A DNA stretch of 64,000 nt. Source: Phoenix dactylifera (taxonomy: Eukaryota > Streptophyta > Magnoliopsida > Arecales > Arecaceae). Positions 26,430 through 38,900 of this stretch are shown piece after piece. The DNA lies in contig NC_052399.1 of the NCBI RefSeq assembly GCF_009389715.1, positions 30,327,146 to 30,391,145 of the forward strand. Direction: 5' to 3'. The position numbers and the translations under genes are program-made. The notes below the pieces were generated by a model. The model saw nothing but the letters and a program-made list of their open reading frames with translations. It was not told the origin of the DNA and searched no databases. The first letter of the stretch is position 1. Each line of letters opens with the position of its first letter.

Positions 26430-27241
26430 GCTAGATAATTTGGTGTGGCAGAAAACTGTCACTCCCGAAGGGAATTATTGAAGGATATTTTCAGCATGTC
26501 ATTTGGCCTATAGCTCAGATCCCCGGTGCTGGTGGCTGCAAGATGAGTGCAGTTATCCCTCATTGTTGTTGATTGCCTTGCATAAATATGTATGTTTAGC
26601 TATGTAACTTTTTTTTCTTTTTCTTTTTTCTTTTCCTCTTATTAATTCCCCCCCCTGTATTGATTTGGGTTTTAGTGCCATATTTTGAGTAGATGAAACT
26701 GCGTGTATTGTGTTGTAATACTGGAATGCATTCTTTCTGGAAAATGATGATCCAAGAAACCTTGTGTCTTCTTTTTCTCCAAATCTCGTGTTATGTTGTT
26801 TACAGGATCTACTTAATGAATCGTGTGATCTAGCATCTTGTATGCCTACGAAAAGGTCGAAATTCATATTAAATATTTGTGTATTTGGTCCAATTTGCTC
26901 CTATGTGGCAATAAGATTCCATGCTATATTACGAGCAGCTATTATTGTTCTAATCCAGCTCAGGGAGTAATGATTTTGGCATGCTAATATAAGCACTAAT
27001 ATTTGGATTAGTATAGGAAAACTGAAACACCACTTGAAAATGTTGTAGTTATTATACTTTCTTCCTCTAGTAATTGAGATATCTACCACCAATTCCCAAT
27101 TCTCTTCAGTGCCTGCTTTGGAAATATTCAAGAGTTTGTGAGGGTTGAAATGAGGGCCAACAATCCAGTCTTGCCGAGCTGACCTTGTGGGGTCGGAATA
27201 CAGGCTAAATCCAGTCTTATTATTGTTGTGTCCTGAGGCAT
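26430..27241 (+). other. 3' UTR and downstream flank of the BPA1-like gene
   Basis: After the stop at 26427-26429 there is no recognised exon. Short T- and C-rich tracts occur near 26610-26660. The 3' end of the transcript cannot be fixed. Confidence 0.4.
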
Positions 27242-28150
27242 ATGGCAGGGTCGGTAGAATCTTTCTGTGAAGGTGATGTCCATTTCGAATTCGACAAAGT
27301 GACAAGGGTGAAGTTCTGGGTTGATGCAGATGATGATGCTGCTACAGCAATATCTAAGTTGGATGATGCAACTGATGAGGACGACAACTTGAGTGGACTC
27401 AGAGATGCAACCTCTTAGAATGTCTTCTTCATGGATACAATTTCCATGAAGAATTCAAAGATGATTTTCTCAGGTAAATTAAAAAGAAAAAAAAAAGAAA
27501 AAAAAAAGGTAAGGACCAATGAATGAAAGGGGCAAAGGACCTATGCCCCAATTCATGCCGCAAGGAAAGGACCCTACGGATTGCTACAAGTAAGGCAGTC
27601 GAGGCCATTCTATCATCGTTTGCTCCACCAAAGACCAATATTTCGCGTTGGTATATGAGAAGGATGAGATCATAGAGCCTTCTGATGTTCCTCCTCAGCC
27701 CACTGATATTGAAAGAAGCAGAGTAAATGAAGGAACCGAGGTGTACGAAGAAGAAGATCTTGATGCTGATTTGAGAATTCAACAGCATCGTCTGATGATG
27801 TCCCTGCCACCGAGGTCCCTTACCTTTTCCCTGAAGTTCTCCCTATACTTGTTGAGAATGAGGACAAGGAGGAAACCAACGTGGAAGATAAAATTTTAGA
27901 GGTGAACTTATCTAAATTTGAACCTATTTTTACTGATTTTCCTGATGTAACTTTACAAGAATTGCCCAAGAAAGATAGTTTAGAAAATTCAGCAGAGATC
28001 AATTATGAATTCGGGACCATGTTTGCATCGATCGCCAAGGAAGAGGGTTCTGAAAACTCAGCAGCAGCAGGAACACAGCAAATTGAAAATTCTGCAGCAG
28101 TAAAAATCAAGCAATCCGAAGTTTCTGCAGTAGAAAATTCGGATCAGTAG
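27242..28150 (+). pseudogene. Acidic ORF relics of unknown origin
   Basis: Three frames in a row read like protein but do not join. The first, 27242-27418 (58 aa), is acidic and opens MAGSVESF. The second, about 27648-27770, contains PSDVPPQPTDIERS and a DLDAD acidic patch. The third, 27770-28150 (about 126 aa), contains VPYLFPEVLPILVENED, LSKFEPIFTDFPDV and a recurring ENSA motif. The second and third look like one frame broken at about 27770. The FPDVTLQELP-type string loosely resembles the stretch before reverse transcriptase in gypsy polyproteins, but no catalytic motif follows. I cannot name the gene. Confidence 0.4.
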
Positions 28151-30120
28151 ATGGCCACTGAAGAACCCATTGATGCAGAAAATTGAGATCTGCTAGTGGC
28201 CAAAGAAGAGCCAATTTCAGCAACGATCCGTGAGGAAATCGGATTTGAAATTTCAGAGGAGGTCATCCCATGCCAAGTGTGTGCACCCATATCAGAGTGT
28301 GCAACGGTTTGGCATCGTAGTCAGCCCGCACTGAACTCACGTCTTAGTTCATTCGAGTCACGCATCCCGTCTAGCCGAGTCATGCATCCCGTGCCAAGCA
28401 ACTGACGCCCATGCAGTAGACCAATTTTACTTAGGCTAGGAATCTTCAACTCAGCCCAAACTCGATGGAGTCGAGTTCTTCTCAGCATGGGAGAATTGAT
28501 GCAGGAGCACGAGCCCAAGCTGAAAGCGTGTAAGATGATTAAGTTCCTTCCTTAAAAGGGACTCAAATTACATGAGGTTCAAGGAGTTCCAATTATATTG
28601 AGCCCAATTGATTCATGGGGCGCGTGTGGAGATCGAGTCTTCATCCTTTAGGCTAATCGAGCCAATCAAGAGCATGAGCCCTTCATGAGCCTAATTGAAT
28701 CATGGGGCGAGCATGGAAATAGAGGCTAACCATGGAGTGCCAAATCACATTGAATTGAATCTATTTCCTTTTTGAGTCATGAGTCCAACATTAGGCGTCA
28801 AGTTATTTTGAGTCTTTGTATGTGAGGATTGGATCCTCTAGTTAGGGTTTGGTTTGATTTCTCACATTGGGTCCTAGATTGAGTCTTAAATTGAGTTGTA
28901 ATTTTGATTTGAATTTTCTATTGAGTTCATGTAATTGGTTGCTAAGTGGCACCTAATTGAATCCTTGTATTGGAATGCCAAGTGGCATCATTCTAGGGTC
29001 CACGCCATAGGTTGAATGGGTCAAAGCCAAGTGGATTTCCACACGCCATGAGGAAGCAATCCTTGACTTGGTCAAAGGTTATCCAAGTGCCAAGTGTCTC
29101 CACATGTGGAAGGATTAGGATTGAGAATTTGCTTTCACTTAGTCTAAAGAAGATTAATCCACCATGTGGCACCCTTGACCTAGTCCAATCCGTATGAGAT
29201 ATCCCTTAATCCTCCACATGTGAAGTCCATGGCACGAGGAGTCTATTTGGGTTAAATCCTTGGTTGTTTAGGAGTGTCACGTAGCTTTAATTATTAGAGT
29301 TTGATCTGGTCTAAAAGAGTTCCATGTAAGCCCACGCCTCATCTATTTAAGGAGGTGAAACAATTGAATAAAGGGAAAAATCTTTTGGCTTGCAATTGCT
29401 TGAGTTTGAAAAGGCGAGAGGCTTCTATTTTTCCCCGTTGGTGAGACGCCAAGGGACCCTACTTCTTTCTAAGTGAGACGCCAAGAAACCTCTTGGGTTT
29501 TGAATATAAGTGAGACTCTTACATTCAACCCATAGTTATCATAGTTCCTAATTATTTCCATTACCATTGTTACTTGTCATTGCTGCCATACTCTCATCGT
29601 TGTATTCATCCGCCTCCATCAGAAAATTCAATAAGTTTCAGATCACAAACATAGGCCATAGACCCTTCATAACACGTCTCATATCACATAACCAAGTCAT
29701 CTCATTAGGAAATTTCATTGGAAGAATTCTGCTGCAATTTCAACCGCACCATAGAATAGCCTTTGAACCGTAGATTTTTTTTTACACTCCCCAATCATTT
29801 GATTCCTTCGGTTCATAATCACCCATCATCATGCCATCAGATCTAGAGAGTTTCTAATTAATTTGTAACTCTTAATTCTCCCATAATCTCGTGCCATATA
29901 AGAGTCTTTTTCCAATGGGGATTCTGAAATTCTGCAGTACACAAATCCAGCAGCCATACGCCAACATTCATCACGCCATAGCCCTAAACCCTTCAAAACA
30001 CAATCCTCCTAAGTTTCAAGTCTGAAACCTAGCCCTAATCCTCTTCCTCCCCATATCCAATAAGCATAAACCCTAGCATTCAATTGCGGAAAAAAGAGAG
30101 AGATTTAGCTATCATCCACA
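28151..30120 (+). other. Possible LTR-derived DNA, no gene seen
   Basis: GC-moderate, repetitive-looking DNA in which phrases such as 'gccaagtggcat' and 'aagtgagacgccaag' recur. A TATA-like 'catctatttaagg' near 29340 is followed by a CT/T-rich stretch, as in LTR promoter and R regions. I found neither a second LTR nor a primer binding site. The last 300 bp (about 29820-30120) is ordinary AT-rich DNA with 'accctag' phrases. Confidence 0.3.
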
Positions 30121-30129
30121 AAAAAATTC

Positions 30130-30350
30130 AGCAACCTACCCCGACTGCGCCAATCAATGTAGGACTAAAAACATGGTCACATGGGTCTTTAAATAATCGA
30201 TAATGTCACCCTCTAGCTTATGAATGGCAATCCACAATAACATGGCTAGTCCAGAGCCCTAACCCACCCGTTCATTTCAAGAATGCATATTAAATATACT
30301 AAGTTTCCATTCCACATGGGCTATGGTCGGGTCTGCTATTTGATACCAAA
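30130..30350 (-). mobile_element. Degenerate TRIM relic
   Basis: It contains 'caatgtaggactaaaaacatg' (decayed LTR segment) and 'tggtcgggtctgctatttgatacca'. That second phrase is the internal and primer-binding segment seen in the two better TRIM copies, interrupted by 3 to 4 extra bases. No clean LTR pair remains. Confidence 0.4.
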
Positions 30351-31029
30351 CTTTTCATGCCCCTAGTCCCAAAACTTGATCTAGGCACAAGACATGGCTG
30401 CAAATTTTGTAGGCGTAACTCAGAGAATATGTGGGGCCTGGAAAATAATACAGAATATTAATAAGGTTGAATAATACATAATTTATCTTTATTATTCTTA
30501 AGCTAAATAAATTATTTGTAGTATTAACAAATAATATAAATGTCCAACTACAAGTTTCAATCTCTAACTATTCCACCTCTCACTCATTACCCTGAAATCA
30601 CTAAGTTTTAAGCATCCCATGGTTCTGAAAAGAGAAATAAAAGAATGGTATGAGCTAAAAGCTTAGTAAAAATCCCTTCACTCACAAATATATATTAAAT
30701 ACTAGATAAAAAAATTGTCTAAGAACAAGTATAGAGATAAAGATATAATCATTCTGAAATGCACATTGAAAAAGTAGAATTTGAATTCTTCTATCTTTCA
30801 ATTCAAAGGACAATAAATAGTATAATCAAGAAAGTAAATTAATAATTCCATCCATTCATTAAACTATTCATTCACATTTATAATTTGTTGTTAGGAATCC
30901 AATTCATCATACATCAATTTAGAAAGTTAATTTAAATTGAATTCGAGTTCGAGCTAACCATGGTTATGATTCTAGACTATGGTGGAGCAATGATAATACC
31001 ATACTTTTAGCTTATGATAAAGCAATGAT

Positions 31030-31400
31030 CATGGTCTGCCGTACCGGTCGGTACGGGTCGGTATTGGCCGGTACATACCGGTATCGGACCCTACCGGTAC
31101 GGTACAGCTACAAATTTCGGTACCGAACCGTACCGACCGGTACCGATGTGTACCGGCCTGTACCGACCGGTACCAATGCATACTGACGCATACCGATCCG
31201 GTACCGATGCGTACCGATTCGGTACTAGTCCGTAGCGATCCGGTACCGGACCGAACCGACCAGTCCGTACCGGCTCCAAATTTTTTTTGGCTTTTAGCCT
31301 CATCGGTACCGTACCAGTTCGGCTCGGTTTGGTTCGGTACCGTACCGGTATCGATGCCCACCGGTACATCGGTACAATCGGTACCGCGTACCTTGGCAAT
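31030..31400. repeat. TACCGG/GTACCG-rich repeat element, largest copy
   Basis: About 370 bp dominated by variants of GTACCG, CCGGTAC and GGTACCG on both strands, so it is highly self-complementary. Long open frames through it on the minus strand are Arg/Tyr/Pro/Val/Gly low-complexity artefacts of the hexamer. Shorter relatives occur at 50645 and 61930. Confidence 0.8.
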
Positions 31401-31409
31401 GATAGCACC

Positions 31410-32730
31410 ACATTTCCAGCCTAAGATAAAGCAATTTATATTAATAAGACTAACACATAAACCATGCCTATCATACATTTTAGGAGTACATTTGAAGTAT
31501 TTTTAATTACCTTTAGGTTTGGGCCATTCACAATTATGTTTCCAGTCCTGATGGGGCAACATTAGTGCCATATTTCAAGCCAATGATGAGGTAACGATAA
31601 TATCACATTTCCATCTTATGATAGGGCAATGACAAAAATATTATCAAGTTTGTTCGCCCTCCCTCTATAATATGAATATACATATCAAATTGAACATTCA
31701 TACAAGGAAGTTTACAAAGAAAATTCTTAGCTCTATCGACAGTAAAATCCAAACAAGATGTGCCAATCAATCCAAAAGTATACCTAATATATCTAATTAT
31801 TTTAATGGTAATATTCGTCACAAGTAAAAAAAATAACAACTTTTTCATAAAATAAGGAAACTAAGTCATCAATAATCAATGGCGCAAGCACCAAAAAGTG
31901 CCACAAACAAGAGATGTCTTCTATGAAGACCAAGGCTTTAAGGTCACACAGTAGATGCCTCACGTTGACTATGAAATGGCGTTTTAAATAGAATCTAATG
32001 GAGTTTGATCCAGTTAAGACCCATGCAGGTATACGTTTAGTTCCACATTGATCATGTGCGAGGAGAGATCTTGGTACTCATACATGTGTCAGGCGATGCA
32101 CATATTTACTACATACTCGAAACATAATTTTAAAAATCAGGTACATATTTGTTTAGACACATAGATGGCTCATGCCACAAAAATTATAAATCTAATCTTT
32201 TGTGGAAAAATAAATAATTAGTAGATTTTTTTTATGCAAAATTCACAATGCATAAATGCATGCAAAACCACCAACTGGCATTATACATGGCTTTCATGAA
32301 CCTCCATCAAAAGGGCGATTACATTTGCCATAAAATTAAGGTGTAAGTTGGTTTAGCTCCTAAAAGCTAATAGCCAAGATGGTAACTCCAATGTACAGGT
32401 TCCACAGAAGCAGAAAAGGAATACCACCAGCAAACTTTCCCATAACAAACAACCCAGTTTCCCTTGTTGGAGAGTGAGAGAATGTGGAAACATATCGCAG
32501 GTAAAAACTTTCATGTATGCAAATAGAAGAGAAGATTCTGCTCAGCATATACAGCTCAAAGTTTCAAACAGTTTAATGCAAGTTTTACTGAGAAAATATA
32601 GATCCACCATCAAGTCCACGCATGGTTCAACCAAGGGTTTTTACAATCTTCAGACAATTTAACAGTCAAAATTACAGAGAATTGCCTTTTACCCAAAAAA
32701 AAAAAACTTGAAGAAATAAATTATCGGACA
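31410..32730. other. Intergenic AT-rich DNA downstream of the starch synthase gene
   Basis: No recognised exon, RNA gene or clear transposon end. The final part may include the 3' UTR of the starch synthase, whose stop is at 32902-32904 on the minus strand. Confidence 0.4.
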
Positions 32731-32901
32731 TCTACTCAGGTCGTGAATTCCCCCTTGCTCGTAATGAAAGAAAAGAGAGGCCAAAAAGATGGCCAACCTG
32801 CAACTGTGCTACTGCCTGGTGGCATCCCTATAACATCTGAATCAGTGGCAGATAGTTGCAGACTGATAGGCCGAGAACCAGAGAGAACATGCTTTGTTGG
32901 A

Positions 32902-35900
32902 TCACCATTGATACTTGGCAGCAACAAGTATTTCCTCATAACGATGAGCAGCATTATCCCAACTGAGATCTTGCATCATCCCTCGCTTCTGAAGCCCCTC
33001 CCAACTGCTCTTATAAGTTCTGTATGTCCTTAAACAATTTCCCAGTGCATCGATCAGTCGATTTGCCTCGGCCCTCTCAAAGGCCCACCCAAGCCCTGTC
33101 TCCCCATAAGGATCAAATTGATGTACAGTATCCCTAAGGCCACCAACCGCATGAACCACAGGGACTGTCCCATACATCATGGCATAGAGCTGGTTCAGAC
33201 CACAAGGCTCGAACCTTGATGGCATCAGTAGGACATCAGCACCTGCTGTGATACGGTGTGCCATCTTCACAGAAAACCCAACCCATCCTCTAACATTGTC
33301 ACCGTGCTGCCTCTGGAAATTCTTCAGCATCTCTTCGAGGTCTGGTCTTCCGGTGCCCAGCAATACCAACTGCACATCCTGACCAACAATCCAATGCATG
33401 GCCTCCGCAATGAGATCAACACCTTTCTGATGGTCCAACCTCCCAATGAAAGCAAGGACAGGAATATTGTCGCGGACTGGCAGGCCAAGCTCTTGCTGTA
33501 GAGCAGCCTTACATTGGGCCTTGCCACTCTGAAGAGTTTCGAGCGAGTAGTTGGTGTAACCATCAGATTTTAGGTGTACATCAGATTTAGGGTTCCAATC
33601 TTTTGTATCGATCCCATTTACAATGCCCTGGAATTTCCAGTCAAGCTCATTAATGATCCCATGCAAACCCCAACCACCTTCTGGTGTTTTCAGCTCCCAA
33701 GAATAACCATGGCTAACAGTAACCACCCTGTCAGCAGTTTTTAAGCCAGCAGCAAAAATATTGAAATGGTCACCTCCAACAGGATCACATAGCTTAAAAA
33801 GGTCCATGTAGTTACTGGGCAAATCAACAAAGACGAAGTCATCTTCTGGACCACGGCCCTGGATAAGAAATCAGAATTAACTTCATATATTTGGGGAGAA
33901 ATTTAATTAACATTTTAACAATTAAAACCTATCTTAAAGCTTCTAATTTAGATGTTCTGTTAGCTATAATAATTCTTTGGTAATTTTTATGTATTACTGC
34001 AATAATAAAGAGAATAATACATAGAACAACTAAGAAGCAACACACGGGACGCCAGAAAACATATTAACTATCATAATGACAACGATCAAATTTTTGTTAT
34101 TTATTTGTGGTGGCTTGCATTTCGAGCATCCATAGCATGATTTTACAAATACTGTTATATCACTGGTCTCTTATGGAAACAACTTTAAAAGTATTTTTTT
34201 GGGAATCCTACTTACGTAATATTATTTCTATATCCATGAACCGATGCTGATAAAAGACTGATCTGTTCCTATCATGTTGGACCAAGCAGCTAGGTCAGAA
34301 CGTTTCCATAGGTGGCAAGTTTACCCTCATATAGCTATTCTGATGTTTAACTAACAAAAGAATGAGAACGTTAAATATTCTGACAGATCATTAGGTAAGA
34401 CAGATTTTCTTCCAATGGACGGACTGGTTAACAAAACAGATGAGATTTTTGTTTGGATAAAATGATTTCCACTCAATGTCTAAATTAGATGACAATTCGA
34501 TGACCAAAATGAACCTCGCATTTTAAGGATATATAGATGTTTTATCTACAAGGAAAAAAAAAAGGCAAACTCCCTTAGGATTCGTGTATTGGGCCATCCA
34601 TTTAAGCACGGCTCTTTATCAACCAAACTCTATCCAGCCCAAATCCCTCTGGAAAGAAAAAAAAAAGACCTCCATAGGTCTTTATTTTTCTTCCTGCAGC
34701 CCGAAGGCTAGGATCTGGATTGGGTTTGGACAAGTTCGTAAAAATAGAAGCTAGATCGACGAACAAGCCCGATTCCTATAGGATTTTCAGCCCAATTCTG
34801 TAAGAATATCCAAATAGGCCCTAAAAATGTGTACAACTGTAGGGTGTCCATATGAAACTGTCATAAGAACTAAGTCAAAGAGTGTTGTAAGAGAATCAAA
34901 GCAAAAGGTGCATGTGATTGTTGATTGTGACACAAGGAAAAAGAGAAGGAATGAGGAGAGGAAGAAGAAGAATTAAAAAGAAGTTGTAAGGCTCAAATTG
35001 CAGAAAGACTATCCAAAACACTAAGGAAACAACATTAGTGGTAAAACATCAGTACTAGTAAACCCACTGGGTCTTCCCCAAAAATGAAGAAAGATGATCC
35101 TTTGATTGGATGACTTCTGATGGAACACTTTTGAAATCTGAGCAGGCACCTAGATGACATAGGAAATACTTGTTTTGGTATTCTTTGTGCTATGCTGCTG
35201 AACTAGGCAGCTGGCAGTGAAGAGTTCATGCTCCACATTGTGGGGTGCTTCAATCTTTGAAAGCCCCATCTGTTAGCATAAAGCACGTCTGACTATGATT
35301 GGTTATTCACTGCTTCTTCCCTTTATTGAGAGTTCATTACGTGTTTTAGGAATATTCTGATGGATTCGTATAATTTCTGATGGGTTCCTAGGATGTCTAC
35401 TATAGATAATTTCTTTCCATTGATGAGTAAGAGCTGCACTTCCTTTTGACCAACCAGGCTGGCCTTATGAGGCCATTCTGACCATAATCCTATATTTTAG
35501 AGATCAAAGGGGTGAGCTGGGGTCTAAGGCCTCCAGATTTTTCAACATATATCACTTTAAGTTTGGCAGAATAAAGAATGGATATAAGGGCCTGATATGA
35601 GGTGAATTTGGCGGGTACTTGACCAGCAGATTCTTTCTGGGACAGGTGAAAAGAACTGATGTCTTTTTTCTTTTCTTTAAAGGTGGATCTAGGTTGATTT
35701 AAGTGACTTGATCAGCTAAAATGTTAACCAGGTATTCTTCTAAAGGGGTCATGGATAAGGCACCCACAAATTTAATGCCATTTATAAGAGAGTTATAAAT
35801 AAACAATTTCTATAATGGCATAGTTAGTAATTATTGTGGTGAAACTTTAACACATCCTCTTTGTCTTCATTATCCATTTTGTGGGAGGGTATGCTAGTTA

Positions 35901-38900
35901 GGCTCCTCGGTTTAGTTAGGTGACTGATACAACTATCTCCATGAATTCAATGTATATTCTGTGAAATCTAACTTTTTATTTTCCTATGCAGAACTTAGTG
36001 GACTATTGAAATACAATCATCACATTATTGGCTTTTTTTTGCATTAATTATTTTTTCTTACCTTGTTCAGTTAGAGTTGTTGGCTCGATTGGCAAGACTA
36101 TGTTTTAAGAGCTGTTTTAATGGCTTCAGATGAAGAGATGACCATGCTCATGAATAATAAAACACAACAATTCCAGAAACAATACAAAGTTTAATTTGAT
36201 GATGAAAACCATTGAGGATTAGGAGACATACCTGGTATGCTATGTTGTGTATCACCAGAACAGATCGGGCATAAATCATCAATCCATGGTCACGGTAGTA
36301 TGCCTTCAGATAAACAGGTAACAGTGCAGTGTGCCAATCATTTGCAACGAAAACCAGATTTCCATCTCCATAGCAGACACCACCACATGGAACAAGAAAA
36401 CAAACCTGAAACAAATAGTTTATCTTTTTCAGATGACAAATTAACAATTAAAAAGATTAAATGATCCATATCCCATATTTTAGACTACCAGCATCCTAAA
36501 GAACAAGGTTTTAAAACTCGGTTTCCGTCCTCTAGGCAGAGTTTTGGTTTTGGCAGTTTTGGTGGTTTTAGCAGATCTGCTCCAAGTTTGAGAGTTTCAG
36601 TCAAAATAGTCAGGAAAAAATCCAAAAAAATAGAAAAAATTAAAAAAAATGCAATTTATCATATTATTTCATTGTGTTTCGAGTCCTTCAGGCTCATCTA
36701 TTGAGTAGTTTGGGTACTTTCAGGTTGAAACTGGACTGCTTTAAAGCCTAATGCATTAGTTAATACTTTTAGCTGATTTCATAAGCATCTTACACTTTCC
36801 CTAAATTTCATAATTTTCCTACACTTTTCTCTTTTGTTTATAAGTTCTATATGTTCTCTAATTTTTGCATTTGATTAAACTTTTTCTAAGCATTTATCAT
36901 TTTATTTTATTTTAATAACTCATGCGAGCATGTTTCATTATGATCCATATTAACAATCTATTTAAGAAAGATTAAGATCCACCCGAATAAAAACTTATTT
37001 TATTTCACGTATTCATTTTAATATCAATTTATTCTAAAAGGTGATAAAGAAAAACCCATTTAAATAGAAAAAGAAGCATAGAAACATATAATACTTTATA
37101 ACTAGTAAAGACACTATAAGATTGCATCTTGCCCATATTAACGACAAAATTTAGCCAAAAAATAATCTAAATTAGATCATTAGATCCTTAGTTAAATGTG
37201 ATATTGAATAAGTTAATAAATTCTAGGAAAATATTAGAAAATGTTTGACAAATATACCTATTAAAAAAAATCAGTTTTGACCAATATCAGCCGAAACAGT
37301 TGAAACTCGGCTGAAGGCCGAAATGGATCAATTTCAGCCAAAATTTCAAACCTTGCTAAACAGAAGCATTCACAAAAAATGATTGTCAACTAGTAGACCA
37401 ATGCAATTTACATATTTGATGAGAAAAGAAAGATAGATGGTAATAATATAAAACCCCTGGAAAGACATAACAATTATTTTGTTTATAAGGAACAAATTAT
37501 GGATGCAATCAATTTGTAAAGAAAATTGCCATTTGATGAATAATGAGTAAATGAGTAATAAAGACCCATGTTTCATCAAATAGTTAGCAACCATCGACAA
37601 GGTGACAAAACAAAAGTCGCAAAAGGTATTATTTGGTTCCTTGGGAGAAAGATGAGTTAAGAACTTGCGAGAAGGATGACCAATGAACTAGAAAGGTCAA
37701 ACAAAAGCAAAAAAAAAAAAAAATCCGAACTCCATTACTCAAACTATGAGCAAGGTAAGTGCGAAAACCAAGGACATTCCCCAAAAAGGCAGCCAACTTG
37801 TATTATTAGGTTCCTTGGCCCTATATAAGTATCCAAAATCTCCTCAATGCACAACTGATGTAGGATCTAACACACACCTGCATAGGTCCTCACACTATTT
37901 AAGCTCAAGATAATGATCCAATATCAAATACAATCACATCTCAAGCACAACCGCGCACCACGATCGGTTCATGGTCAGCCCCAGAAGAGCCTATGCTGCA
38001 GTGATCCCTAGCCAATATGGGCCATGGAATGAATCTGCTCTGATATCTTTTGCAACAACCTAGGACTTCATCCCAAAAGCAAGCTAGAAGGCATATTTTG
38101 GGTTTCTTGGTTCTATATAGGTATCCAAGACCTCCCCAACGCACAACCAATATAGGAATATACACATGCCTGCACAAGTCTTCATAGTATGGTTGTTTTA
38201 AAGGGTCTTGCTAGTTAGAATTTGAAATTTGTAAATTTTTGTGTCTTAGTATAGTTAATGACAAATAAAACCAGACTGATAGCTTGGGGAGCAAAGAATA
38301 AAACCAGTGAGACTGATTGATGGTTAGACCAAGGGGAAAATGCTAGAACAAAAATGGAAAAAATGTTTATTCCATGGTGTTCAGATGGATAGGTATAAAC
38401 ACTGAATCCATTCTAACAGGTCAGAACAAGCCTTCCAATTCAACACTCAAGCATCAAGGCTCCTGACATAAGGCATGGAAGATAAAAGTTTGGTTTCTAT
38501 ATTGTATGAATATTAGCAAGTATAACAGAGAGAGAAACATGTTTTGAAAAACATCAATTTGGAATATATTTAAAATTCAACGCGAAGTACTAGCCTAACC
38601 TATGAAGGAAACAATAATTTTTAGGAATATTGATTCAATTCAATGTTATTCAATTGTTTTACATGCATATTTAAAGGTAACTAAAGAATCATACTTAAAG
38701 GTAACTAAAAAATAATTTTTAGGACATTGGTGTATCCATGCTTTCCTTAAGAACACTAGTGCATGCCAACAGGATTTGGTTCCATTGGTTGTCATTAGGC
38801 ACCCCTTTCCTTTAAACACACACTTGGGAGAGACCCTAGGTTTAACCCTGGATGTGGCATTCCAACCATGTCCACACAAACACAGATATATATATATATA

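Noticed and set aside
28151-30120. Complete LTR retrotransposon
   Set aside because: No LTR pair, primer binding site or polyprotein motifs could be found; kept only as low-confidence repeat-derived DNA.
31029-31478. 149-aa and 106-aa minus-strand frames in the TACCGG element
   Set aside because: Composition (RYRSV/GTDRYG repeats) is forced by the hexamer repeat; not a protein gene.
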